6,529 bases of DNA from SAR202 cluster bacterium AD-804-J14_MRT_500m (GCA_009391275.1 VEXF01000053.1:1-6529); one strand, 5' to 3'. Shown: positions 1 through 6,163, counted from the first letter of the stretch. Numbers and translations are program-made. The notes: generated by a model from the sequence alone, not told the origin.

Positions 1-34
1 TAACATACAATCGACCAGTTGCACATGTCTCGTC

Positions 35-41
35 AAGGAGG
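35..41 (+). promoter_or_regulatory. Shine-Dalgarno of the amidohydrolase gene
   Basis: The sequence AAGGAGG is a near-perfect anti-16S match and lies 5 nt before the ATG at 47. The next in-frame ATG (position 56) would be 14 nt away, which is too far. The site therefore decides for the start at 47. It is the only strong ribosome binding site among the rightward genes of the window. Confidence 0.85.
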
Positions 42-46
42 ATCAT

Positions 47-1186
47 ATGGCAGCCATGAAAATACTTTCAGCTGACTCACACATCTTGGAACCTCCAGAT
101 CTCTGGACAAGTCGTATGAATTCCGAAACGTTTGGCGACCGCATTCCACACCTGGTTCCCGGGAACCCCTACGACAATTGGGTTGTGGATGGCCAGTCCG
201 TGGGGGTAATAGGCACTTCTGGATCAGCCGGACAGCGATTCGAGAATCCCGGAGAAATTGACCGGGAAGGCAAGTACGATGACCAACGAGTCGGTGGATA
301 TAATCCGCATGAGCGGATGAAAGACCTCGCTATGGATGGTGTCTATGCTGACGTCCTGTACCCAACTTTTGCGAATGCTATGCTAGGCGCCATATCAGGA
401 GGAGACCTTCTTCGTCCTGTATTTAATGCATATAACGAATGGATTAGCGGATTCCGAACCGCTTACCCGGATCGCCTCAAAGGTATCGGTTGCATTTTAC
501 TGGACGATGACATAGACGCTGGAATTGCCGAACTAAAGAATATTGTTAATCTAGGTCTATCCGGAGCTTTGATAAGCGCTTTTCCCTTGCCGAGTGAGAC
601 CTATGACCATGTTAAATACGAACCTTTCTGGACGGCCGCTGAAGAAATGGACATCCCACTCAGCCTCCATTCCGGAACTAACAGACCTGAGCTGCCATCC
701 GAATTTGAAAACGATACCGGTCGTTTTGACCTTGCCCAATCAGGAGCAGCTAGGGTTAACGCGGAATACTGGATTCGTATGTCATTGTGCCACATGATCT
801 ACTCTGGACTTTTCGAACGACACCCCAAGCTGTCAGTAGTTACGGTGGAGTTCGATCTGGCCTGGATTCCATTCTTCCTTAATAGGTTGGACATCACATA
901 CATCGAGCGCCCGTCCCAAACCAGCTACCGCTTCCGGAATGACGCCCTGCCAAGCGATTTTATGAGAAGAAACGTTTATCATTCTTTCCAAGAAGATGGA
1001 CTTGGTGTGTTCCACAGGGACATCATAGGGGTTGATCGGCTTCTCTGGGGTTCCGACTACCCCCACGCAGAATCTACCTTCCCAAAATCCCGTGAGATTC
1101 TAGATAGCATACTGGTTGACGTACCTGATGAAGAAAAAGCTCTAATTGTCGGCGGTAATACGGCAAGACTATACAAGATAGACTGA
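47..1186 (+). CDS. Amidohydrolase family 2 (metal-dependent hydrolase/decarboxylase-type)
   Basis: This is a 379-residue protein of the amidohydrolase-related family (PF04909; the ACMSD / 2,3-dihydroxybenzoate decarboxylase / MIM-barrel group). What is visible: an N-terminal D-x-H metal-binding motif (D10, H12, in SADSHILEPPDLW); a barrel-strand histidine at H208 (PLSLHSG); the family hallmark GLFERHPKL around 254-262, followed by E268 and W273 (VEFDLAWIP); and the late aspartate D337 in LLWGSDYPH. The length is typical of complete members (370-400). Family members hydrolyse C-N bonds or decarboxylate aromatic and semialdehyde acids in the cytoplasm; the substrate cannot be read from sequence. 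No signal peptide is seen. The gene converges with the leftward nuclease-like gene at 1357-1815, with 170 bp between them. An N-terminal alternative, Met4, lacks a properly placed ribosome site. The family call is secure, the reaction is not. Confidence 0.93.
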   Translation: MAAMKILSADSHILEPPDLWTSRMNSETFGDRIPHLVPGNPYDNWVVDGQSVGVIGTSGSAGQRFENPGEIDREGKYDDQRVGGYNPHERMKDLAMDGVYADVLYPTFANAMLGAISGGDLLRPVFNAYNEWISGFRTAYPDRLKGIGCILLDDDIDAGIAELKNIVNLGLSGALISAFPLPSETYDHVKYEPFWTAAEEMDIPLSLHSGTNRPELPSEFENDTGRFDLAQSGAARVNAEYWIRMSLCHMIYSGLFERHPKLSVVTVEFDLAWIPFFLNRLDITYIERPSQTSYRFRNDALPSDFMRRNVYHSFQEDGLGVFHRDIIGVDRLLWGSDYPHAESTFPKSREILDSILVDVPDEEKALIVGGNTARLYKID

Positions 1187-1356
1187 TTACTACTGTCGCC
1201 CCATGGATTATGCTGACAGTGGCTCACCTGACACCCCTCCCGCCACACTGAATCAGACCCCGGTGCGAGGTTGGGCAGTTCTGGGATAGTTCTCACTGGC
1301 GCCAGCTGTCTTCATAACCTCCCTTGATGCGATGAGCTAGTGGGGTCGTGAGTAGA

Positions 1357-1815
1357 TTAATTTCCCAGCACCCCCCTTTCTTGAAATTTTCCCACTTTCA
1401 GCCCAAGGGTCGTGCCGTGCTCCAATCCCATAAGCGTTGATCTCTCGCATTGCCATATACCCCACACTTCGAAGTCATCATCTAGCTCTACGTAAAGGTC
1501 AACATAGAAATTATAGTTGCCCTTGCCTTCAAACCTGTTGATTCGTCCGTTCGGATCAACCTTGTTATCCTGCCACCAACTTTTTTTCTTGTTGGTGTCA
1601 GTCCAGTTCTTTCTCGTTTTGATCTGGTACTCCTTGGTTTTGTCAGTAGCATCATATCCATCCGTGGGCTCCCATTTCAGCCCGAGCTTCTCGCTGGCCG
1701 ACAATTCACCGATCACTCCCGTAAGCGAACGTCCGTTTTTGCCCATCTGTTTGGCTACTTCCTTTGCAGAACTGAGGAATTTCCTTTGGTTATCAGTCAA
1801 CTGAGATGTATTCAT
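1357..1815 (-). CDS. Small protein with PD-(D/E)XK nuclease-like signature
   Basis: This is a 152-residue cytoplasmic protein with no clear named homologue that I recognise. It starts with a helical, lysine-rich stretch (1-30). It then has GELSASEKLGL (E37 in an early helix), GYDATD (D55) and YQIKTRK (Q64-x-K66). The spacing E...D-(8)-QxK is that of a PD-(D/E)XK nuclease core in which Gln replaces the usual Asp/Glu, and it resembles DUF6998-type proteins that share a GYDA...QIK pattern. The C-terminal half is aromatic and beta-like (NFYVDLYVELDDDFEVWGIW), as in the rest of a restriction-like fold. The frame can be opened at a TTG (1827), but the ATG at 1815 is preferred because AAGGTGG (1818-1824, minus strand) precedes it. 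The YgjP-like peptidase gene lies 75 bp upstream on the same strand, so the two may be co-transcribed. A role in defence or DNA processing is inference. Confidence 0.75.
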   Translation of the reverse strand: MNTSQLTDNQRKFLSSAKEVAKQMGKNGRSLTGVIGELSASEKLGLKWEPTDGYDATDKTKEYQIKTRKNWTDTNKKKSWWQDNKVDPNGRINRFEGKGNYNFYVDLYVELDDDFEVWGIWQCERSTLMGLEHGTTLGLKVGKFQERGVLGN

Positions 1816-1880
1816 TTCCACCTTCAAATCTTGTAGATGATCAACCCGTCTTGACCCAAACCATAATGGACCAAAGGTTA

Positions 1881-1886
1881 GTTATA
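1881..1886 (-). promoter_or_regulatory. Possible -10 box before the PD-(D/E)XK-like gene
   Basis: TATAAC on the minus strand (5 of 6 to TATAAT) lies in the 75-bp gap after the YgjP-like gene, about 65 nt before the ATG at 1815. No good -35 is seen at 16-18 bp. The small gene may therefore be read from the upstream operon instead. Weak call. Confidence 0.25.
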
Positions 1887-1890
1887 GTAA

Positions 1891-2646
1891 TCATATTTTA
1901 TGAAGTCCCGGAGAGGCCCATAATGGAATATCGTCCGGGTTCAAGGATACTAATTCGCGGCGCAATTTCTGAGAATCTGGGGACACACTACTAAACGAAC
2001 GCCAGAACCTTGGCGAATGGTCTAAGTGCTCGAGATGTGTGAGTTCGTGATGAAGTACATACTCAACAAGGTGTTGGGGGATAAACAAAAGATTCCGATT
2101 CAGGTTGATATTGCGTTTTTTAGAACAGCTGCCCCACAGACTTGTTTGATTCTTCACATATACTTTATTAAAACTTAAATCTCGATCTTCAGCTAGAGAC
2201 CCAAGCCACGGAATCAACGACGTCCTTGCCTTTTGGTGAAACCAACCCTGCAACTTCCTGGCTACATAGAAGATATCGCCCGGATCCACCCCAACTAGCA
2301 GGGTGTGTTCATCGTCCTCAATTAACCCGTTTTGCACTTCCCCAAATTTGCCAAACTTCACAGACCAAGTTTCGTCTAATGCTTTTAAGTTAATTCGTGT
2401 CGGGTTGAGCTGACCCCGCCCTTTACTAACGTGTCGTTGAGCACTCTTGACCCATGAGAGTCTAGTTTTGATCATCTCTAAAACCCACGATGGTTTCACG
2501 CCATGAGGGATGATAATCTCTATCCCTTTTATTACCGACGACCTGAAGATTAGCCTCTTTGCCCTGGAACTTAGCCTCACCGTAGACAAATCATCAGGAA
2601 CTCCATGTCTTGATAAGAGTTCGTGGATTTGATCTAAGTTAGACAA
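1891..2646 (-). CDS. YgjP-like (M48-type, DUF45) zinc metallopeptidase domain protein
   Basis: This is a 251-residue protein of the YgjP/WLM-like metallopeptidase family (PF01863, COG1451). The N-terminal part has the typical R-x-S-x-R-A-K-R-L start (24-32), then a GIEIIIPHGV strand and a helix ending in SWV. The conserved WGSCS motif is at 171-175 (SLWGSCSKKRNINLN). The active-site helix has HELTH (H200, E201, H204) and the third zinc ligand is H210 in DHSPRFW. All catalytic residues are present and the length is close to the family norm of about 230-250. Homologues are often encoded beside type I restriction-modification genes, but their substrate is unclear. Only a TTG (2646) is available as start after an in-frame TAG, and no clean Shine-Dalgarno is seen. 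Residues 1-18 are not part of the family core and may be a carry-over from the broken gene 21 bp upstream. It is probably cytoplasmic. Confidence 0.88.
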   Translation of the reverse strand: MSNLDQIHELLSRHGVPDDLSTVRLSSRAKRLIFRSSVIKGIEIIIPHGVKPSWVLEMIKTRLSWVKSAQRHVSKGRGQLNPTRINLKALDETWSVKFGKFGEVQNGLIEDDEHTLLVGVDPGDIFYVARKLQGWFHQKARTSLIPWLGSLAEDRDLSFNKVYVKNQTSLWGSCSKKRNINLNRNLLFIPQHLVEYVLHHELTHLEHLDHSPRFWRSFSSVSPDSQKLRRELVSLNPDDIPLWASPGLHKI

Positions 2647-2667
2647 AGGCCATCTCTAGTTCTGATC

Positions 2668-2886
2668 TCAACCTTTGTGAGATTTCAACCTTGCAGCACC
2701 CCAGGCACGACGTGGTATAGTCCCCTTCTGGAGAAGCAATTCCGCGAAGTTCTTTTCTTCATTCACCGGAATATTGGCTCCGTTACTCAAAGTCTGGTAA
2801 TCCATCCATGTTGAGTGTGTGCAACCTACGAACGAAGTTAAGTCGGACGGGGAACACCAGAATCCATCTGAACCGTTGTTCTTCAA
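2668..2886 (-). pseudogene. N-terminal fragment of a TM0106-type RecB-like nuclease
   Basis: The 72 codons carry the recognisable start of the TM0106 family of RecB-like putative nucleases: CSPSDLTSFVGCTH (11-24), which includes the conserved Cys22/His24 pair, then an FAELLLQKG block (47-55) and an ARLKSHKG end (65-72). Whole members run to about 450 residues or more and hold the nuclease core and further cysteines. None of that is present, so this remnant should be catalytically dead. Just past the TGA, another frame reads VEIRTRDG, which looks like the next conserved strand (VVEI) of the family and suggests a frameshift rather than a designed stop. The start shown is a TTG; an in-frame TGA lies three codons upstream. 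A TATAAT at 2929-2934 could still drive it. It is followed after 21 bp by the YgjP-like gene. Family recognition is by memory of the motif and is moderately sure. Confidence 0.6.
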
Positions 2887-2928
2887 AACTATTCACCAAT
2901 GTTGTTAGGTTGCCAGATCAGCGCAGTC

Positions 2929-2957
2929 ATTATACGCCGAGAATATAGCGGGTTTAA
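2929..2957 (-). promoter_or_regulatory. Candidate leftward promoter (TATAAT)
   Basis: On the minus strand a perfect TATAAT (2929-2934) is preceded after 17 bp by TTAAAC (2952-2957), a poor -35. Transcription would start near 2922, about 36 nt before the TTG at 2886. It could therefore serve the RecB-like remnant, the metallopeptidase and possibly the PD-(D/E)XK-like gene. Confidence 0.4.
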
Positions 2958-3049
2958 TTGATTTCTTAGCATCATCAAAGCCCCTCGTTATCCAAGCCTA
3001 TGCCGATAGTTGTGCAGGTATCAGTTAAAACTCTTACAACGTTGGTTAG

Positions 3050-3622
3050 TCAAATCAATCCCGGTCGAAGCGTTATAGATCGCTCTCCAACCAACGCCTT
3101 GTAGTCCGGAATATTGTTAGGTTCTATTCCACCAAATCGCCTTTTTGCGGCCTGTACGTTAAATTGCTTCGTAGGCCAGTATTGACTAAAAACCTCTACA
3201 GTAGTGACCGGTGTTACAAGTTGAAGCAGATCAAGATCAGAAGTCAAAATGACAGTATCAAATCCTGCCATTGACGCTTTACAGCAAAGAGTGCCTATCA
3301 CATCATCAGCTTCATATCCTTCTGCAACACAGAAAGTTACACCTAGATCGTCTAGCCGGTCGCGGACATGCTCGCAACCTTCAAGAAGATCTTCAGGCGC
3401 GGGAGGACGATTCGCCTTGTAGTCGGGATACAATCTGTGCCGGAATGTAGGTGGAGGCGGATCAAAAGTGACTATTATGTGCGAAGGGTTATGCTCTTCA
3501 ATCGAATCCTCTAACATGGTAAAAAATCCAGGGACTACTTCGTTAGGGTAGCTAGTAAACCAACTATAAAAAGCCAAGGCGTGTCCATCAAAAAGCAGAA
3601 GTTTCCTTTCGGCATTACCCAC
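3050..3622 (-). pseudogene. Truncated 5'-3' exonuclease (DNA polymerase I N-domain type)
   Basis: The 190 residues match the PIN-like 5'-3' exonuclease/flap nuclease domain of bacterial DNA polymerase I. Metal and DNA-binding residues are visible in order: D12 (LLLFDGHALA), D54 (VTFDPPPPTFRHRLYPDYKANR, with R61, K69 and R72), E104/D106/D107 (GYEADDVIG) and D129/D131 (LTSDLDLLQL). The frame then reads IPDYKALVGERSI, where the family has VGDxSDNIPG followed by the helix-three-turn-helix DNA-binding part. A one-base shift restores SDN after ERS, and further shifted reading gives a helix-like TNVVRVLTD stretch. The second metal-site aspartates and the last ~100 residues are thus lost through frameshift, and no polymerase domain follows. 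The start is a GTG (3622) without a clear ribosome site. A functional short exonuclease is possible but unlikely. The complete housekeeping polymerase I must lie elsewhere. Confidence 0.72.
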
Positions 3623-3808
3623 TGAGCGATTGGTAATCTATTCACCTTCCTTTTTTATTCACACGTATAAAATGGTGTTGCAGTACGGGGTATGGAACAC
3701 TTGCCTAGGATCGAAATGAAGACCCACAAAACGGGCGCACTCCTACCAGGGAAGTTGCCTGCTGTGGAGAAAGGAAACTGCTATTTAGTATCGCTTGACA
3801 CTGCCTGT

Positions 3809-3837
3809 ATTATATACCAATGGTAGATTTCACGCAA
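3809..3837 (-). promoter_or_regulatory. Candidate leftward promoter upstream of the exonuclease remnant
   Basis: On the minus strand a perfect TATAAT (3809-3814) is separated by exactly 17 bp from TTGCGT (3832-3837; TTG core kept). The predicted start near 3802 would leave a leader of about 180 nt before the GTG at 3622. The TTGACA visible on the plus strand at 3795-3800 has no -10 at a workable distance. The sequence 3623-3889 holds no other gene that I can see. Confidence 0.35.
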
Positions 3838-3850
3838 ATTTGCAACGTGC

Positions 3851-3879
3851 TTTACAAAGCTTCAAATTGATTGGATTAA
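3851..3879 (+). promoter_or_regulatory. Weak candidate promoter of the HTH gene
   Basis: TTTACA (5 of 6 to TTGACA, 3851-3856) is followed after 17 bp by GATTAA (3 of 6 to TATAAT, 3874-3879). Transcription would then start only a few bases before the ATG at 3890, giving a leaderless or nearly leaderless mRNA. This fits the absence of any Shine-Dalgarno there. Confidence 0.25.
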
Positions 3880-3889
3880 CCCATTCCAC

Positions 3890-4114
3890 ATGAGTCCAGA
3901 TCCCGAAGCCGCAAACGAGATCCAGGCCAAGTTATTTGCTCTGAAAGACAAAGGCTGGACAACGGCCGCTATAGCAGATGAACTAGGCGTTTCACACATG
4001 ACCGTTTTCCGGTGGCGAAAAGGGATGCGCAACGCGGAGAATTCGCGTTCGGTTCTCTACTTGTTGAAGTCACTTCTGAAAAGGAAAAGGATACCTAAGC
4101 GCAAGAGGAGATGA
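3890..4114 (+). CDS. Small helix-turn-helix DNA-binding protein
   Basis: This is a 74-residue basic protein. A helix-turn-helix occupies about residues 22-44: GWTTAAIADELGVSHMTVFRW, with the classic A-x-x-L-G-V-S turn and a recognition helix ending in RWRKG. A leucine-rich helix follows (54-64), then a strongly basic tail, KRKRIPKRKRR (64-74). The layout (HTH, short hydrophobic helix, R/K tail containing RIPK) resembles the small homeodomain-like or transposase-N-terminal-type HTH proteins seen as single-domain ORFs in Chloroflexota. A recombinase fragment cannot be excluded. The ATG at 3890 lacks a Shine-Dalgarno (TTCCAC precedes it), so the start is by homology-like layout. It stands alone, diverging from the exonuclease remnant and followed by 332 bp without an intact gene. 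It is probably a cytoplasmic regulator; its target is unknown. Confidence 0.72.
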   Translation: MSPDPEAANEIQAKLFALKDKGWTTAAIADELGVSHMTVFRWRKGMRNAENSRSVLYLLKSLLKRKRIPKRKRR

Positions 4115-4213
4115 TCTCTTGTGGTATCAACTGTTGCACATGATCCTAAATCCAGTATTTTTCATCCGCCAAGGTTCGCTGAGGCTCTCTCCGTAGCTAA
4201 ATAACAGGTTTAT

Positions 4214-4350
4214 TGCGGTCGTTGGTTTGTTGTCGTGCCAGGGTGTTCGCTCCCGTTGCTACATCCGTTGCTACATTTTTGCGTGGGACACTCTAGAGTC
4301 GGTTAAGGCACGGGGCATACCTTTATCGTTAGGAAGTCACACAGGCGATA
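4214..4350 (+). repeat. Diverged ~137-bp direct repeat, copy A
   Basis: Positions 4291-4350 align without gaps to 6241-6300, with about 51 of 60 bases identical; most differences are transitions, and the last 30 bases differ at only two. Upstream, to about 4214, the similarity continues with small indels. The copy contains a tandem pair GTTGCTACA at 4255-4263 and 4267-4275, spaced exactly 12 bp; copy B has the counterpart TTGGTAC pair, also spaced 12 bp. It is the main content of the gene-free stretch 4115-4446. Nothing else in that stretch is recognisable to me. Confidence 0.75.
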
Positions 4351-4435
4351 AACTAACGTTTAATGAAATGTGCCCTCTAAGCTAACCCTTAAGAAAGCCC
4401 TCGCATCACATTCAGTGAATCGATTTTTTAAGCGG

Positions 4436-4441
4436 TATAAT
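4436..4441 (+). promoter_or_regulatory. -10 box directly before a leaderless-type ATG
   Basis: A perfect TATAAT is followed 5 nt later by the ATG at 4447, the geometry expected for a leaderless transcript. The -35 is poor (TTCAGT at 4411-4416, spacing 19). It shares the context CGGTATAAT with the box at 6376-6381 in front of the kinase gene. Confidence 0.45.
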
Positions 4442-4446
4442 GGCTC

Positions 4447-4491
4447 ATGCGCCTTGCACCGATACTCCTCTTAGTCTTGCTAATAGGCTGA
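4447..4491 (+). pseudogene. Beheaded lipoprotein-like gene start (signal peptide only)
   Basis: The 14 codons from the ATG read MRLAPILLLVLLIG and then TGA. This is a short basic N-region followed by a hydrophobic core ending in L-I-G, exactly the residues that precede the cysteine of a lipobox. The stop occupies the position where TGC/TGT (Cys) would complete L-I-G-C. The tRNA-like sequence begins at once on the other side (4493 onward). I read this as the 5' end of a lipoprotein gene cut by recombination, with the body of the gene gone. The promoter 5 nt upstream supports a former gene start. A chance hydrophobic run is the alternative. Confidence 0.4.
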
Positions 4492-4492
4492 A

Positions 4493-4533
4493 GTGATTCG
4501 AACCCGTGACCCCCTGCTTGCAAAGCCAATCAC
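4493..4533 (-). other. tRNA-Ala(UGC)-like fragment, possible attachment-site remnant
   Basis: Read on the minus strand, 4525-4495 gives CTTTGCAAGCAGG, GGGTCACG and GGTTCGAATC. This is the anticodon loop TTTGCAA (UGC, Ala), the 3' side of the anticodon stem, the variable loop and the T-loop of a normal tRNA-Ala. The 5' half of the anticodon stem (TTGGC instead of CCTGC) and the 3' half of the T-stem (CACTT instead of CCCGT) do not pair properly, and I find no acceptor stem. It is therefore not a working tRNA. The piece is bracketed by a 6-bp inverted repeat, GTGATT/AATCAC (4493-4498 and 4528-4533). The anticodon-to-T-loop portion is the segment that many integrases use as crossover region. Confidence 0.5.
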
Positions 4534-4796
4534 CAGACTCCTAGTCGTTAAGCCCCTTCTTCACAGTTACGAGGATGCTATTAAGACTTATAAGACTATT
4601 GTGAGGTAGGGAGAGGAATATATCTGCATCTCCCGAGCTATACCTAATCCCAAGGTGTGACTCCTATCTTATAGAACCCTTTACACATTGAAGTTCTGGT
4701 ATGACTGATTCAACGGTATGGCTTCCATGAATCTTCTGTGAGCTTCACTCGTGGCTTCTCACTGGCCATATGGGTGTGAATCAGCTCGGGCGTTGC
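4534..4796 (+). other. Gene-free stretch with one hairpin
   Basis: I see no gene here. One inverted repeat, GGGAGA (4609-4614) and TCTCCC (4629-4634) with a 14-nt loop, could be extended by GGTA/TACC across a bulge. It has no following T-run, so it is not a convincing terminator. Just inside the tRNA-side edge lies GACTCCTAGTC (4537-4547), a 4-bp stem with a 3-nt loop. Confidence 0.3.
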
Positions 4797-4825
4797 TTCA
4801 CCATAGATCCTGCCGAATATATAAT
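4797..4825 (+). promoter_or_regulatory. Leaderless promoter of the MFS transporter gene
   Basis: TTCACC (4 of 6 to TTGACA, 4797-4802), a 17-bp spacer and a perfect TATAAT (4820-4825) lie just before the ATG at 4833, with 7 nt between the -10 box and the ATG. Transcription should begin on or next to the A of the start codon. No Shine-Dalgarno is present. The site sets the start at 4833 and makes the longer reading from 4770 unlikely, since the promoter would lie inside it. Confidence 0.6.
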
Positions 4826-4832
4826 CAGCGTC

Positions 4833-6146
4833 ATGTCATTTAACATTGAACATCACGCTTCCCAATCCTGGACCACTCGCGTCCCCTTTTTCTATGGGTG
4901 GGTCATCCTGGGCGTTAGTGGTATTGGCATGTTCGCATCTGGCCCAGGACAGACCTATGCAATTTCGCTTTTCGTGGATCCGATGATGGAAGACCTTGGG
5001 TGGTCTAGGACTACTGTCTCCGGACTCTATACTGCTGGTTCTTTAACAGCTGCCGCCTTGATGTTCTTAGTTGGTCGTTTACTTGATCAATATGGGGCAA
5101 GAACCGTGCTGACAATTGTGGTTATTCTCTTTGGGTTAGCCCTCTTGTATATGAGCACCGTGTCTCACGCCTTACATCTGTACGCGGGGTTTGCTGCCAT
5201 TCGCTTTTTAGGCCAGGGATCTCTGTCACTAATCCCTACCACATTGGTCGCCCTATGGTTCGTACGACATCGTGGGAAAGTGATGGCACTTAATTCTCTG
5301 GGTATGGTGGCCAGCCAGGCCGCATTCCCGCCTCTTGTTTATCTGCTTATAACCGCATTTGGTTGGCGTAACGCATGGGTCGCCCTGGCTATATTCGTAT
5401 GGGCACTGCTGTTACTACCTTCGATGTTATTAGTTCGCAGAAGCCCTGAGTCTATGAACCTCCTCCCTGATGGAAAACATCAGCAGCTTGATCATCAATC
5501 ACCTACACCCAGCAATCGCGAGGGCAACTTCACTCTTGTGGAGGCAATCAGAACACGATCGTTCTGGCTACTGATGTTCGCAGGGGCTTCACCATCGTTG
5601 ATTAGCACGGGCCTAATGTTTCATCACGTGTCTGTGATGGATAGCCGCGGCCTGGATGCTGTGGTGGCTGCCTTTGCGCTGAGTGTTATTGCCCCCGGGG
5701 CTCTCTTAGGAGTCTTCCTGGCTGGATTCCTGTGCGACAAATTCTCCAATAGGTACGTATTAGCGATGTGTCAGATAATCCTCGCCTTCGCCATGCTGTT
5801 GATCCTTGTGATGGATGGAACGTGGCAAGCAATCTTGTATGGGTTATTTCTAGGACTCGTTAATGGCGGCCTAATGACCACTGTCGCAGTTATATGGGCC
5901 AACTACTACGGGCGTGAGCATTTGGGAGCCATAAGAGGCGTGTTCATCTCTGGTTCGGTTTTTTTCGCAGCTTTGGGCCCACTATCAATCGGGTTATTAT
6001 TCGACGTCTCAAACAATTACACGTCAGCCGTGTTGATATTTCTGGCCTTGCCAGCAGCAAGCGCAATTTCGGCATTCATAGCCACACCTCCATCGCGATT
6101 GCAAAATCCCTTGGCAGGATCCCAACCTGATACCTCGACCCAATGA
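4833..6146 (+). CDS. MFS transporter, OxlT/monocarboxylate-type
   Basis: This is a 437-residue inner-membrane protein with about 12 hydrophobic segments in two halves. TM1 begins at FFYGWVILGVSG (19-30). The MFS motif A is G81-RLLDQYGAR-90 between TM2 and TM3, and its weaker second-half copy is GFLCDKFSNRYVL (298-310). A hydrophilic central loop (202-240) separates the halves, YYGREHLGAIRG (358-369) precedes TM11, and a polar tail follows 418. The FYGW start and the YG(R)xxLGxIRG loop are usual in the oxalate/formate antiporter and monocarboxylate porter-like branch, so small organic acids are the likely substrates; the actual cargo is unknown. The frame is open from an ATG at 4770, but the start at 4833 is preferred: the extra 21 residues are not family-like and the promoter at 4797-4825 falls inside them. 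The gene stands alone between the two copies of the 137-bp repeat. Confidence 0.9.
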   Translation: MSFNIEHHASQSWTTRVPFFYGWVILGVSGIGMFASGPGQTYAISLFVDPMMEDLGWSRTTVSGLYTAGSLTAAALMFLVGRLLDQYGARTVLTIVVILFGLALLYMSTVSHALHLYAGFAAIRFLGQGSLSLIPTTLVALWFVRHRGKVMALNSLGMVASQAAFPPLVYLLITAFGWRNAWVALAIFVWALLLLPSMLLVRRSPESMNLLPDGKHQQLDHQSPTPSNREGNFTLVEAIRTRSFWLLMFAGASPSLISTGLMFHHVSVMDSRGLDAVVAAFALSVIAPGALLGVFLAGFLCDKFSNRYVLAMCQIILAFAMLLILVMDGTWQAILYGLFLGLVNGGLMTTVAVIWANYYGREHLGAIRGVFISGSVFFAALGPLSIGLLFDVSNNYTSAVLIFLALPAASAISAFIATPPSRLQNPLAGSQPDTSTQ

Positions 6147-6163
6147 AGACTGACGCCCTCGTA

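Noticed and set aside
1192..1220. Inverted repeat ACTGTC...GACAGT after the amidohydrolase stop, as a terminator
   Set aside because: The stem is only 6 bp with a 17-nt loop and there is no T-run on either side.
1296..1305. Perfect 10-bp palindrome CTGGCGCCAG between the convergent genes
   Set aside because: It is short, single, and not placed near a promoter; it may be chance.
1517..1804. Rightward 95-codon ORF antisense to the PD-(D/E)XK-like gene
   Set aside because: Its hydrophobic, Ser/Leu/Phe-rich translation is a shadow of the lysine-rich minus-strand gene, which has a ribosome site and motifs.
3795..3816. Plus-strand promoter starting at TTGACA 3795-3800
   Set aside because: The only AT-rich boxes lie 7-10 bp downstream, too close for a -10; the TATAAT there reads on the minus strand.
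4770..4832. 21-residue N-terminal extension of the MFS transporter
   Set aside because: It has no ribosome site, contains the likely promoter, and does not resemble the family N-terminus; the start at 4833 fits better.
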